Part shown: piece by piece, positions 11,950 to 23,639 of the stretch
How the letters are laid out: each line of letters opens with the position of its first letter
Position numbering within the stretch: the stretch's first letter is position 1
Source: Pseudeuparius sepicola
Lineage: Eukaryota; Arthropoda; Insecta; Coleoptera; Anthribidae
DNA: 64,000 nucleotides
NCBI GenBank assembly: GCA_963920635.1
Contig: OY987304.1
Span: 34,348,365 to 34,412,364, forward strand
Direction: 5' to 3'
Notes under the pieces: model-generated
The model's input: only the letters and a program-made list of their open reading frames with translations
Databases searched by the model: none
Told to the model about the DNA's origin: nothing
Translations under genes and position numbers: made by a program

Positions 11950-12020
11950 CTTGTTACCTACATAAATTACTATATTTATTTAAATGACTCATCTTTAGTG
12001 CCGACACAATAAAATAGTTT

Positions 12021-12620
12021 GACAAACTTTAATTTTTTATTCAACCCTTAAAACGGGCAGACAAAGAAAACTGTCTACACCCAAATTCAATCCCAAGTAT
12101 ATGCCCTCTCTCCCCTCCTCTAGCTGCAGTATTGGTCTCGTGAAACGAGAGTGGAAAACTTGGTAAATTCGCATTGAATTGGCAAATTACCTCTGGGTTT
12201 GACAAATTTTAATTTTTTTCAACTCTTAAAACGGGCAGACAAAGAAAACTGTCTACACCCAAATTCACCCCCAAGTATATGCCCTCTCGCCCCTCCTCTA
12301 GCTGCAGTATTGGTCTCGTGAAACGAGAGTGGAAAACTTGGTAAATTCGCATTGAATTGGCAAATTACCTCTGGGTTTGACTAATTTTAATTTTTTTCAA
12401 CTCTTAAAACGGGCAGACAAAGAAAACTGTCTACACCCAAATTCACCCCCAAGTATATGCCCTCTCGCCCCTCCTCTAGCTGCAGTATTGGTCTCGTGAA
12501 ACGAGAGTGGAAAACTTGGTAAATTCGCATTGAATTGGCAAATTACCTCTGGGTTTGACAAATTTTAATTTTTTTCAACTCTTAAAACGGGCAGTCAAGG
12601 AAAACTGTTTACACCCAAAA
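12021..12620 (+). repeat. Tandem repeat, period 178-180 bp, ~3.3 copies
   Basis: Units begin with GACAAATTTTAATTTTTT-type sequence at 12021, 12201, 12379 and 12557, giving periods of 180, 178 and 178 bp. Each full unit contains GGGCAGACAAAGAAAACTG, CTAGCTGCAGTATTGG and the small palindrome CTCGTGAAACGAG. The copies are nearly identical, so the array expanded or homogenised recently. The last copy is partial. Confidence 0.9.
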
Positions 12621-14499
12621 TTAAAATTACATTTTATTGGCAATTTACTTTTCAGAGTCAGTCTTCAGCCGTGAGCGCGCTTCTAAACCTCGTTGCTGTG
12701 TCAGAGTTTCACTAAGCACGAGAAATAAAATTTCTCTTCAACATTCGCTCCGCCAATGTCACCAATATAATATACCTAACTTCGTTTTTTTTAATTATCT
12801 TATTTATTCTCCTATATGCCACCTATGTTTCCGCTTGGATAACCCACTCTCTACATGCACCTAAATTTTTTAGTTTTTGTTTTAATTAAAAATTTATTGT
12901 AAATGCCTCGGAATCCTCGAATGAATGACCCCGCCACTTATAATAATAAATCATTAACTTTACGAGACTAGAACTAGCAGGTCCTACTTATAGGCAACCA
13001 CCTAACCACTGATCTAAATCAGCATTATCAGCAATAAAAGTTTACTTACTTGACGACATTTTGCCCAGACGAATTCCCATAAGATTACGCCTTATGAAAA
13101 ATACACATTATACCTAATTAGGATAATATAGTAATCTAGATCGTTGAGGAAATTCCTCCACTCAAACTCAACGCGTGGATAGTCCACGCTTGTAAAATAC
13201 ACACTAAGAGAATTATTATAGCCACTTGATAACTAACGCTGACTGCGCATTCTGAGTAGAACGTAGAGCTTATCAATATCTGAGGCATTTGCCGGGGGGG
13301 GGGGGTAGCAAAAATATTTGCCATTAAAATTAAAATCTGCCCCCAGATATCATTATTAGGTGTACAATGCATCATTCTTTTGGAAAAAGCAGGGTTTTTT
13401 CTTGATGTAGTTACAACCGATGGAACTTCATGGAATATACATTTGTACACCACAATGTTCTACTTTATTTTGGTAGGTAGGTAGGTATGTCCAAAAATTC
13501 GTGGGGGCGGCCGCATCCCCCATACCTAGTAGAAATTAGAAATATCTGTATCCACAAACAAGTACCCAGGTACCAGGTGTAATGAATCATCACTTTTTGT
13601 ATTTATGCATGCATGATAAGTACCTGTACCTAGTAAATAAAAGAAAAACGCTATACTACGGTGCCTTTCTATTTTCTAATACAAATTTAATCGGGATCTC
13701 GACCGAGATAGGTGTAGGTACTAGGCGTATCGCGTAACTCTTTTTTTGTCTACTAATTACTTCTTTCTACAAAGGTCTACCGAATAGGTACAATAGACAT
13801 CAAGGACCGCAAGACTACGCGAACAAGATGTAGGCAACCAAACAATCACTAAGACAGTTGTACTCTCATACCAAAAATAATTTTATTTTTGGTCTGTGAG
13901 ACAAGAATTCTACTTACTTGAGCACATTTTGTGCAAATTATGGCCCATATTCATCATGAACAATACACAATAAAAATAAACATAGACGCTTGCAAATAAT
14001 AGATACACTAAACTACATAAATATTGAAGCACTGGCTCTCAAAATTCTGTATGGAACAAGCTGAGCGACTGAGCGTACCAGAGTCGCTTTCGGGTAATAC
14101 ACTTAGAGCACTCCAGAGCTTATCAGGAGTACTCCACTTCCATTTCTTTCGTTCGGGGCACAGAAAACATACGCTACGCGGACAGAAGTTCCACACAATG
14201 TAATTATTTGGCAGCCCGAAAGGAAGCCGGCTCTCGAAAGCCGGCTTACCCTGGCTTTCAGCAGTGTCTATAGAAGAATTCTTCCATAGTTCTGCCTTGA
14301 CGGCCGTGGTACTTTCATTACTCAATACTAGGCGGCAGCACGCTAGGAAAAAGCACCCGAAAGCGGCGTTGCCGGATTGTGCAAACAGTCGGTGGTTTTA
14401 CCGAACTATAAAAATAAAGAGATCTTTAATAAAATGAGCTTGCCCATTTAGAATCCAAGGTTAACAGTGACGCTGTCAGCAGTAACTATAGAATTCTTC
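12621..14499. other. Non-coding stretch with a poly-G run and a strong hairpin
   Basis: No supported gene. A run of about 13 G lies near 13293-13306. A GGTA-rich patch (GGTAGGTAGGTAGG) lies near 13471. A perfect 9 bp stem AAGCCGGCT / AGCCGGCTT with a 6-base loop lies at 14224-14247. The segment around 14158-14190 (CACAGAAAACATACGCTACG) is repeated inverted at 19793-19822, which points to a dispersed element whose limits I cannot set. Confidence 0.45.
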
Positions 14500-14750
14500 C
14501 CTCGAGAGATTTATTTTTTTCGTCGTTTTTGGAAAGGGCATTCAATAATTATTTTACGAATCCGTGGCTGAAAAAAATACTGCGCAAAAACCACCCCTGC
14601 CTACCCTACCCGTGGTAGAAAAATTTACAAGCAAAAATTATCCCTTAGATTGCTTTTGGTCCGACTATGATAGTTTTTTGAAAGCCTAGCCACTATAACT
14701 CTTATTTCACGAATCCGTGGTAGAAAAAAATCATCGTACAAAAGCTACCC
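14500..14750 (+). repeat. Satellite block A, left part (interrupted by the hAT-like element)
   Basis: Two diverged units carrying TTTACGAATCCGTGG or TTTCACGAATCCGTGG followed by a GAAAAAAAT-rich stretch and a CTACCC run. They match the units at 17100-17935. The array is split at exactly 14750/17090 by the insertion described next, whose target duplication AGCTACCC is itself satellite sequence. Confidence 0.8.
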
Positions 14751-15089
14751 CAGTGGCGTCGCGTCGGGGGGGGGGGCAGGGGGGGCACGGTCCCCCCCAG
14801 TTTTTGTTAGGTGGGAATTTTATAACACTACCTAAGGTAAAAATGGAAATAAATCACAGCAATCACTGAATTAATTACATGAGCGGTGTGATGGTGCCTA
14901 TAGTTTTGGCCTCATGGGCTACGGTAGGCACCGCATGGCCGCGCGTGCATAGATTTGTCTTAACCTGACTCGCCTCGCACTTGATAGAATGTTTTACCCA
15001 AAAAAGCAGTTGAAGAATGAAGTTTTATTGAGTAAATATGATGTGTCTGACCTGTAAAAGATGCATGATATTTTTACAAGCTTTTATTT

Positions 15090-15285
15090 AACTTGTCCGC
15101 ATCAATAAGACTGCTTACGACTGTCGCGTCACTTTTTTGGGCCACCATGCGCCCTTCCGAGACAAAATACAATGCAAAAGGCATTGTTGGTTATTTGCGC
15201 CAACTTCTTTCAGGGACATGAAGTTATAGTCGAGTCGTGAGAAGTCTTTATAAATACGTCAGTCAATGCTATTTCTGCACAACCT
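15090..15285 (-). repeat. Dispersed module, inverted copy of 23640-23880
   Basis: Read on the minus strand, this segment matches 23640-23880: GACTTCTCACG, TTCATGTCC, CAACAATG, then GCATTGTATTTTGTCTC, GCGCATGGTG and CAGTCGTGAGCAGTCTT-like sequence in the same order. Each copy lies in a different TIR element. Its own ends carry opposed AGACTTCTCACG-like motifs, so it may itself be an old inserted element. Confidence 0.75.
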
Positions 15286-15729
15286 ATTTGACATGGGTAT
15301 GAAATGACGAGTACAAAAAAATAAGTGGCGTCATACTAAATCCAATATAGCGGATGTCCCAAGATGGTGGACTAAATTTCTTTACCACCCTCCTGATATT
15401 GAGAATCAAATAAAATAAAAGGTAAAAAAACTTTGTCAAAACAAGCTTTTATTTAAACCATATACTAAAACGAATAAAATAATATAAAATAAGTCTAGGT
15501 TTTCAGTAAAGATAATTCAATGCCAAATTGCGTTTTTGTAAATCAAAAAGCATGTCGCGCGAGATGTTCATTAACGTAAGTACCAATTAATTTTGTTGGA
15601 CAGTGATTGGTTGATAAGCAAGTACCTATTTGCCAAAGTATGTATTTTCCTTAAAATTCGCGCGAAAAGCTTTCAGATTTATAAGAACTTGTCGCAATTT
15701 GACATTGAATTATCTTAACAAAAACCGAT

Positions 15730-16088
15730 ACTAAAATCGAGCAATCCGTACGCCTGGCGTAAATAAAACCACGTGTTCAATGACGATCCGCGATTGGTCG
15801 GTAGTCTATAAAGTTTCACCCGAGTCGGCAACAGGGAGGTACTCGATCGAAAAAGTGTAGTTACGCCGTTTTACCTTGTTGTTTTCAGCTATTTAGACAC
15901 TGCCACAAATAATTTTATCGATGTTTTGAACCATTTTAATTAAGCCAGTAATTCTTTTCCCAAATATTTTGATGTAAACCATTGTAAAACTAACATTAAA
16001 TAAAGGTCATGCCTCAGTGCGGCCCTGGCGAATATTTCAACTCACGTGGTCTTGTTTACGCCAGGCGTAAGAGTTGCTCGATTTTACT
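15730..16088. mobile_element. Nested 359 bp inverted-repeat element inside the hAT-like element
   Basis: ACTAAAATCGAGCAA followed by TACGCCTGGCGTAAA and CCACGTG at the left is mirrored by CACGTGG, TTTACGCCAGGCGTA and TTGCTCGATTTTA at the right, giving terminal repeats of about 45 bp with few changes. Within the repeats the core TACGCCAGGCGTA is itself nearly palindromic. There is no coding capacity. Confidence 0.75.
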
Positions 16089-17099
16089 ATATACTTATTT
16101 TATTTTATTCATTTTAGTACATGGCTTAAATAAAAGTTTCTTTTTAAATAGTATATTTCATTACGAGTCTGGAAATAAAGATTTTTCCCTGCACGCGTGA
16201 CATATTCCCGTGTTCGGCTGCGCCTCACACGGGAAGTCATGCAAGCACGGAAAAATCTATTTCGGGACGTATAATGAACGATATTTTTTATTATACTTCT
16301 TTGAAAACGGAAACTTAAAACATTTTATCGGCATATTATAATAAGTTTAATTGACAAAAAATAAACAATGCAGACAATATAGTGTTTGGTATGTTTGATG
16401 CGTTTCCATGGTTACTCTCAAATTATTTCAAAGGTGCGCTTTGTTGTAAATTCGTTATTGTCAGATAAGGTGAATAAAACGTCAACAATATTACAGAAAT
16501 GTATCTAAATATTGAAACACTTACGAACTAAAATACAAAATAGGTATATGTTAAATATCATAGAGCATATAGAGTTTCTTAAATTTAGTTACTTTGCTGT
16601 ATATTTCTATTTTAAAGCTATATATTCGGTATTTTTATTCAGCGCACGGAAAGTTTTTCCATGCGCTGTTTCCGTGCGCTACCCCGAAAAACCCCATCTT
16701 TCATTATTGCTAAAACAGATGAAAATAAGGTGTTTTCAAAGAAGTATAATAAAAAAGTTTTTCTACATTATTTTATTTTTTAGATGTTATTTATTTTTTG
16801 TTTGTATTAATGATAGGACAGTACATACAACTTGTTTTATTTTGGAAGTTTTTTCTGACAGTGACCGTACAAGTTTTTTTAATTTCGGAAGTTTTTTTTT
16901 GTTTTTGATTCATGTATTATTTGTCTCGTTGGTTCATTAAAAATATGAAAATAAACGAGTACCTAATTGTTTTCTTTTCCCATTTTTTCAACTAAAATTG
17001 CGATAAAAAAATATTGAAATGTTGTTCATTGCCTTGAGAAAAAAAAATTAAGGTGCCCCCCCTGCTTCCGAAGTCACGCGACGCCACTGAGCTACCCCA

Positions 17100-17935
17100 T
17101 GCACCCCCTGAAAAATTGATAATTCCATTGTTCTTAGTTCGATGTTCACCGTTTTAGCAAGGACGTTCCAAATGATTCCAGATGCACAAATTAGTGGTTG
17201 AAAAAATTTGTCAGGAAAAAACTACCCCCTCCACCAGAGATATTGTTTTTGAGACGATTATTTAGTCATTTTTTGAAAAGGCATTACATTACCTTATTTC
17301 ACGAATCGGTGGTTGAAAACATTTACGGGGCAAAAACTACCCCTTCCCACCCCCGAAAGTTTATTTTTAATTAGATTATTGTCGTTCCTTGAAAAGACAT
17401 TCACTATTTCCCTTATTTCACGTATCCGTGGTTGAAAACATTTACGGGGCAAAAACTACCCCTTCCCCCCCGAAAGCGTATTTTTAATTTGATTATTGTC
17501 GTTTTTGAAAAGACATACACTATATCCCTTATTTCACGAATCCGTGGTTGGAAACATTTACGGGGCAAAAACTACCCCTTCCCACCCCCGAAAGTTTATT
17601 TTTAATTTGATTATTGTCGTTTTTTGAAAAGACATTCACTAATATTCACTGTATCCTTTATTTCACGAATCCTTGGTTGAAAACATTTACGGAGCAAAAA
17701 CTACCCCTTCCCACCCCAGAAAGTTTGTTTTTTATTTGATTATTATCGTTTTTTGAAAAGACATTCACTATATCCCTTATTTCACGAATCCGTGGTTGAA
17801 AACCTTTACGGGGCAAAAACTACCCCTTCGCACCCCCGGACCGGAAGTTTGTTTTTAACTTGATTATTGTCGTTTTTTGAAAATGCAATCACTATATTCC
17901 TTATTTCACGAATCCGTGTTGAAAACATTTGCGGG
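17100..17935 (+). repeat. Satellite block A, ~120 bp period, forward orientation
   Basis: TTTCACGAATCCGTGGTTG-type landmarks at about 17296, 17417, 17534, 17662, 17782 and 17905 give spacings of 121, 117, 128, 120 and 123 bp. Each unit continues GAAAACATTTACGGGGC, AAAAACTACCCCTTCCC and a TGATTATTGTCGTTTTTTG stretch. The copies are well conserved in the middle and more divergent at the edges. At about 17935 the orientation of the family flips. Confidence 0.9.
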
Positions 17936-19195
17936 TATGCTGGGGGTATTATTCGCCCAACAATTTTTTTAACCACGAATTTGTGCATCTGGAATCTTTG
18001 CGAACGTCCTTGCTAAAATTGGCTAGGATCCGACAATATAAGTTATCATTTTGTTCTTAAAGTTGTGCTGGGGGTAGTTTTCGCACAAGAATTTTTTTCT
18101 ACCGCGAATTCGTGAAACTAGAGTTATTATATAAGGACGTAGTTGCTAAAATCGGCCAGGATCAGACAATGAAGTTATAATTTTTTTAAAAGGGTACTGG
18201 GGTAGTTTTCGCCCAACAATTTTTTTAAAGTACAAATTTGTGCATCGGGAATCATTAGGAACGTCCTTGCTAAAAACGGTGGGAATCGTACCATGAAATT
18301 TTCCTTTTTTTCCTTAAGGGGTAGTGGGGGGTAGTTTTTGCCCAACAAATTTTTTCAACCACGAATTCGCGCATCTAGATTCAACCGCGAATTCGTGAAT
18401 CTAGAATCATTTAGAACGTACTTGCTAAAATCGGCCAAGATCCGACAATAATAAAGTTATCATTTTTGTTTTTAAAGGGGTCCTGAGGGTATACTTAGTT
18501 TTCGCACAAGAAATTTTTTCAACGGCGAATTCGTGACTCTAGTCATTAAAAACGTACTTGCTAAAATCGGCCAGGATCCGATAATGAAGTTATATTTTTT
18601 TAAAAGGGGTGCTGGGGGTAGTTTCCGACCAACAACTTTTTTAAAGTAGGTACAGATTTGTGCATTATCTGGCATCATTAGGAACGTCCTTGCTAAAAAC
18701 GGTGGGAATCGTACCATGAAAGTTATCTTTTTTCTTTAAGGGGTAGTGGGGGTAGTTTTCGCACAACAAATTTTTTCAACCACGAATTCGCGCATCTGGA
18801 ATCATTAGGAACGTTCCTTGCTAAAATTGGCGAGGATCCGACAATGAAGTTATCATTTTTGTTCTTAAAGGGGTGCTGGAGGGTAGTTTTCGCACAAGAA
18901 ATTTTTTTCAACCACGATTTAGTGCATCTGGAATCATTACGAACGTCCTTTCTAAAATCGGCGAGGACCCGACAATAAAGTGATCATTTTTTTTCCTAAA
19001 AGGGCGGTGCTGGGGATAGTTTTGCCCAACAATTTTTTTAAAGCACGAATTTGAACATCTGGAATCATTAGCTAAAAATCGTACCATGAAAGTTGTCATT
19101 TTTTTTTCTTTAAAGGGTAGTGGAGGTAGTTTTCGCCCAACAATTTTCTTCAACCACGAATTCGTGCATTTGGAATGATTAGGAACGTCCTTGCG
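17936..19195 (-). repeat. Satellite block B, ~130 bp period, inverted orientation
   Basis: Units carry GAACGTCCTTGCTAAAA, ATCCGACAATGAAGTTATC and GGGTAGTTTTCGCMCAAC. They recur at about 126-165 bp steps (near 18002, 18128, 18250, 18415, 18550, 18682, 18811, 18943, 19185). On the minus strand they read as the same family as block C (TTTTAGCAAGGACGTTC, ATTCCAGATGCAC, TGGTTGAAAAAATT). Single frames crossing several units (for example 18472-18717 and 18723-18911 on the minus strand) are products of the repeat and not genes. Confidence 0.88.
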
Positions 19196-20345
19196 GGGAT
19201 CATGATATCAAATGAATATTTCAATTTCAACAAGTATTCAGTTAAGTCCCAAAATTAAATAGTAAAACCGATAAATTTGGCATCATTGACATCCTGTACA
19301 TATTTTCTACATTGTAGAACAAATATTTACTGTATACTAAGTGTATAGGTAATTAGTAAATAAAATAGGCAGGAATAAAATATATTATTTGTAACATCTT
19401 GGTATATTTTAATTAGATAATGATTAGCTCTGAAGCACTCTGTATAACTTAGTATACGTCATACGATTTCTGCAAAAACGAAGCAAATAATAAATCCCAC
19501 TATTATTTCGTATAGTTCAAGGCCTCTGACCATCTGCCGGGAAATAGATTTTGATGACCGAAAGCGGTCGCCAGCATAGACAGCGTTTATGAAACCTTTA
19601 TTCCTAAACCGCCGGCAACACGGTTAGGCTCTTCAGCTGACTGCTGGCGCCTCTAGCGGTGACTTTTAGCGGAGGGCAGTTTACGGTTTTAAAAATCGAA
19701 CGATTCTGCATCCGAGCGCTATCTGTTAGGCCACGGCAAAACCAAGTTTCGGTGTGCTATACATATTTTACGAGACCGATGCTACTGGCACTTCTGTCCG
19801 CGTAGCGTATGTTTTCTGTGGTTCGGGGCACAGAAAACATACATGTTTTCTGTGGTTCGGGGTATGCTCAGACCACAGAAAATTTCTGTGGCTCAGACTA
19901 AATTAGTCTGAGGGGGTATGCTTGAGCTTGATGCTCCAGAGTTGCTCTTTTTTTCTCCCCCCTGCCCCCTCGAGCATCAGCCGTTTATATAGGTAAGTAT
20001 CTGTTTATGAGGTAGGTACGTGACGCTCCGAGTTGCGCAGTAGAATCATTGATAGTCAGTTTGATGTTTTATGGACCTTCGCTTGATTCTCTTGCGGAGT
20101 CTATGCTAATTAACGAAAAATATAACTTACTTTAACTTCGCTATCAACCATTTTTTCCATTTCTTTTTGCAAATTATAGCATTTGCATCGTAAATTTAAG
20201 GTTAGTTCATAGACATAAAACAAAAATAATAACTGGATCCTATATATCGTTCGGGTATGAACGACACACAAGCAAAACGGAGTCTCAAACACACAGAGCT
20301 TGACACATCATACCCGAAAGCGCCTCTGGTTAGATAAAATCACTG
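19196..20345. other. Non-satellite spacer between blocks B and C
   Basis: No supported gene. A cluster at 19793-19905 repeats GTTTTCTGTGGTTCGGGG twice and contains TCAGACTAAATTAGTCTGA, a 19 bp perfect palindrome near 19902. CTTCTGTCCGCGTAGCGTATG at 19792 is an inverted match to 14160-14190. The rest is unremarkable. Confidence 0.45.
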
Positions 20346-22613
20346 ACCACAGACCTATATAACAGTGACTCACTGCCTATAATAGTAATATAGATAGCTT
20401 CGCTACAGACAGTGCCTGGGGGCCTGTGGACCCAATTGTTTGAGCTGGCACCAATAGAGGGCGCCGTATGTGGGAAATTCGAATAAAAATATAATCGGCC
20501 GGCCTGACGACAATAATATAATTCAGTGGCCTTGAAAGGACCTCTCCCATAAAAAAACGGTGCAACGTTGTCAGTGTCAGTCAGTGCAAGAACATGTGAA
20601 ATAGCCGGTATACGAGTAGTAATAATACGGCGGCCACCATTCGAAATTATTAGAATTATTCCAGATGCACCAATCCGCGATTGGAAAAAATTGCTTGCCA
20701 AAAACTACCTACTTACGATTTCCTTTAGCGAAATAACTTCATACCTCCACTGTTTCTGGTCCGATTGTCGCCATTTTCACAAGGACGTAAAAAAAGTGCC
20801 AAAAAACCTACCCCTTTCCACTCCCGAATTTTTTTTTAGTCGAATCCTCGCCATTTTCAGCAAGGACGTTCAAAATTATTCCAGACACACACCAATCCGC
20901 GGTTGAAAAAAATTGCCGGACAAAACTACCCCCTGCATCCCTTTAGGGAAAAAATGATAACTCCATTTTTCCTGGTCCGATTTTCCCCGTTTTCACAAGA
21001 ACGTTAAAAAAATCTCAGAAATAAAAAAAATGTCGGAAAAATCTACCCCTTCGCCACCCCCGAAGTTGTTTTTGGTCGGAACCTCGTCATTTTTAGCAAG
21101 GACGTTCAAACTTATTACAGATGTATAAATCCGCGGTTGAAAAAATTTGCCGGACAAAACTACCCCCTGAATCAATTTAGGAAAAAAAACGAAAACTCCA
21201 TTGTTTCTGGTCCGATTTTCGCCGTTTTCAAAAGGACGTCCAAAAAAAGTCTCAGAAATAAAAAAAAGACTGCCGGAAAAACTATCCCTTCCCACCCCGA
21301 AGTTGTTTTTGGTCAGAACCTCCTCATTTTTACTAAGGACGTTCAAAATTATTCCAGAACAAGAACGTTCAAAAAATCTCAGAAATAAAAAAAAGACTGC
21401 CGGAAAAACTGCCCCTTCGCCACCTCCGAAGTTGTTTTTGGTCGGAACCTCGTCATTTTTAGCAAGGACGTTCAAACTTATTAAAGATGCAAAAATCCGC
21501 GGTTGTAAAATTTGCCGGACAAAACTACACCCTGCTTCCCTTTAGGAAAAAAAAATGATAACTCCATTGGTCCGATTTTCGCCGTGTTCACTAGGATGTG
21601 TAAAGAAAAAAGACTGCCGGAAAAAACTACCCTTTCGCCACCCCCGAAGTTGTATTTGGTCGGAACCTTGTTATTTTTACCAAGGACGTTCAAAATTATC
21701 CCAGACACACAATCCGCGGTTGAAAAAAATTGCCGGAAAAACTACCCCCTGCATCCCTTTAGGAAAAAAATGATAACTCCATTGTTTCAGGTCCGATTTT
21801 TCCCGTTTTCACAAGGTCGTTCAAAAAATCTCAGAAATAAAAAGATGCCGGAAAAAACTACCCCTTCGCCACCCCCGAAGTTGTTTTTGGTCGGAACCTC
21901 GTCATTTTTAGCAAGGACGTTCAAAATTATTCCGAAAGCACCAATCCGCGGTTGAAAAAATTTGCCGGACAAAACTCCACTGCATCCCTTTAGGGAAAAA
22001 ATGATAACTCCATTTTTTCTGGCCCGATTTTCGCCGTTTTCACAAGAACGTCCAAAAAAAGTCTCAGAAATATAAAAAGACTGCCGGAAAAAACTATCCC
22101 TTCCCACCCCCGAAGTTGTTCCTGGTCGGAACCTCGTCAGTTTTAGCAAGGGCGTTCAAAATTATTAAAGATGCACAAATCCGCGGTTGAACAAATTTGC
22201 CGGACAAAACTACCCCCTGCATCCCTTTAGGAAAAAATGATAACTCGATTGATCCGATTTTCGCCGTTTTCACAAGGACGTATAAAGAAATAAGACTGCC
22301 GGAAAAACTACCCTTTCGCCACCCCCGAAGTTGTATTTGGTCGGAGCCTCGTTATTTTTACCAAGGACGTTCAAAATTATTCCAGAAGCACCAATCCCCG
22401 GTTGAAAAAATTTGCAAGACAAAGCTACCCCCTGCATCCCTTTAGCAAAAAAAATTATAACTCCATTGTGTAGTACTGGTCCGATTTTCGCCATTTTTAC
22501 AAGGACATTCACAAAGTCTCAGAAATAAAAAACTGCCGGAAAAACTACCCCTTCCCACTCCTGAAGTTGTTTTTGGTCGGATCCTCGTCCTCGAAGCTAA
22601 ATAGGTCTGTGGT
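20346..22613. mobile_element. Satellite block C bracketed by 13 bp inverted ends
   Basis: ACCACAGACCTAT at 20346-20358 and its exact reverse complement ATAGGTCTGTGGT at 22601-22613 enclose a forward array of the same satellite family (about 20640-22590). The array is a dimer repeat of about 215-240 bp. One half contains TCCGCGGTTGAAAAAAATT, CTACCCCCTGCATCCC and TGATAACTCCATT. The other half contains CTCAGAAATAAAAA, CTGCCGGAAAAACTACCC and CACCCCCGAAGTTG. Landmarks TCCGCGGTTG lie near 20898, 21133, 21498, 21714, 21945, 22182 and 22398; the 365 bp step holds an extra half unit. A TIR element carrying tandem repeats is the simplest reading. The overlapping open frames here are repeat artefacts. 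Confidence 0.75.
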
Positions 22614-23119
22614 AAAATATTACAGTGTTACAAATAGATACTCATAGGCGTCGGCTAAAGGGGGCAAACTCACTCACAGAATTCCTAATTTATTAAATAT
22701 TATTTTGCTTGACTCACTTTGGATTTACAACACAAAAAACGGTGATTGCTTGTTGGCTAGCTTACAAATACTATGGTATCGCAGAATTTTCGATTTAACT
22801 AATTCTAAAATAAAATCAACTATTTTTTGAAAGTTGTTTTATTCCTCACCTAACTTAAGTCAGTTTTTACTTTTTTCATTTTGTTTGAAAACTACAAGCC
22901 ATTATAGGAAAAACTATAGTAAATCAAAATTTAACGTTAAAGTTCTTGATCGGAGAAGAAAGTTTCTTAATTTTTCCAAGAAAGCACATGTTTTAATGTT
23001 TGTTTCATTCACATTTACTAAGAAAAGTGTAGTTGCCCTGAAGTTTCTTTTATATTTATTTCTACTGGATGAGAAATTTTTTTCTCTTGCGGAAAATAAG
23101 GGATATTTGCTTATAATAT
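22614..23119. other. AT-rich spacer; 23112-23119 is the left target duplication
   Basis: A 164-codon + strand frame crosses this spacer and enters the GGAAGT array of the next element. Its composition and its end inside a repeat argue against a gene. TATAATAT at 23112-23119 is the left copy of the target duplication of the element at 23120-25461. Confidence 0.5.
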
Positions 23120-23639
23120 CGAGGGGCGTTTCAGAGGGGGAAGTCCTGTACACTTGCAGGGAAGTCCAAAGGAAGTTTCAGGAAGTTCAAGGAAGTTCGA
23201 GGAAGTTTCGGGAAATCCAGGGAAGTTGGGTGAAATCAAAAGAAGTCACAGGGAAGTCCGGGGAAGTCCGTAGCTTTGGACGAGTCCATTTTCCTAAAAA
23301 CGAGGTGAAGCAGGCCGTTCCATTCTAACCTAACTTTTTAGTTAAAAGTCAGAAGCGGTCACAACAGCATCGCGGCTACGTGTTTTAGTGTCTTAGTTCA
23401 AATTTATATTTATCCTACTTAAAGTAAGTGTACCTAATCGTAGATTAAACGGCTTGCCTGTAAGGATGTCTCGAAGGATGTTCAGTCCACATCTCGATCT
23501 AGATTATTATGAAGAACCATTGTAAAACAAAATTCGAGGCAAAATTACAGTGTGGTCTAGAGTCGAGGGTTTATAGACTCTATTATTTTTCTTTAGTTCG
23601 TAATAGAAAAAAATTAATTTCAAAACTATTATCGTTGAC

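Larger units (their letters stand above)
14751..17089. mobile_element. Non-autonomous hAT-like transposon with perfect 8 bp target duplication
   Basis: The left end CAGTGGCGTCGCGT matches the reverse complement of the right end, and a second matching block GCAGGGGGGGCAC follows a few bases further in on both sides. The 8 bp AGCTACCC occurs directly before 14751 and directly after 17089, giving an exact target duplication. The 5'-CAGTGGCG end and 8 bp duplication are those of hAT elements. None of its short frames resembles a hAT transposase, so it would need an enzyme in trans. Two hairpins lie inside: TTCCCGTGT/ACACGGGAA at 16205-16235 and AGCGCACGGAAA/TTTCCGTGCGCT at 16641-16680. The element contains a nested TIR element (15730-16088) and a module shared with 23640-23880. 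Confidence 0.9.

Noticed and set aside
12021..12620. Regular repeat spacing suggesting a CRISPR array
   Set aside because: Whole 178-180 bp units are repeated without unique spacers, in an insect genome; it is a plain tandem repeat.
16512..16940. 142-codon frame inside the hAT-like element
   Set aside because: No hAT motif; Phe/Tyr-rich text is that of AT-rich non-coding DNA and it crosses a hairpin.
18472..19153. Minus-strand frames of 62-81 codons
   Set aside because: They follow satellite block B unit by unit.
20993..21955. Several overlapping frames of 80-160 codons on both strands
   Set aside because: All lie in satellite block C and repeat with its period; products of tandem repetition.
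22834..23328. 164-codon + strand frame
   Set aside because: It runs from AT-rich spacer across the left TIR of a transposon into its GGAAGT array; no domain, no composition change.
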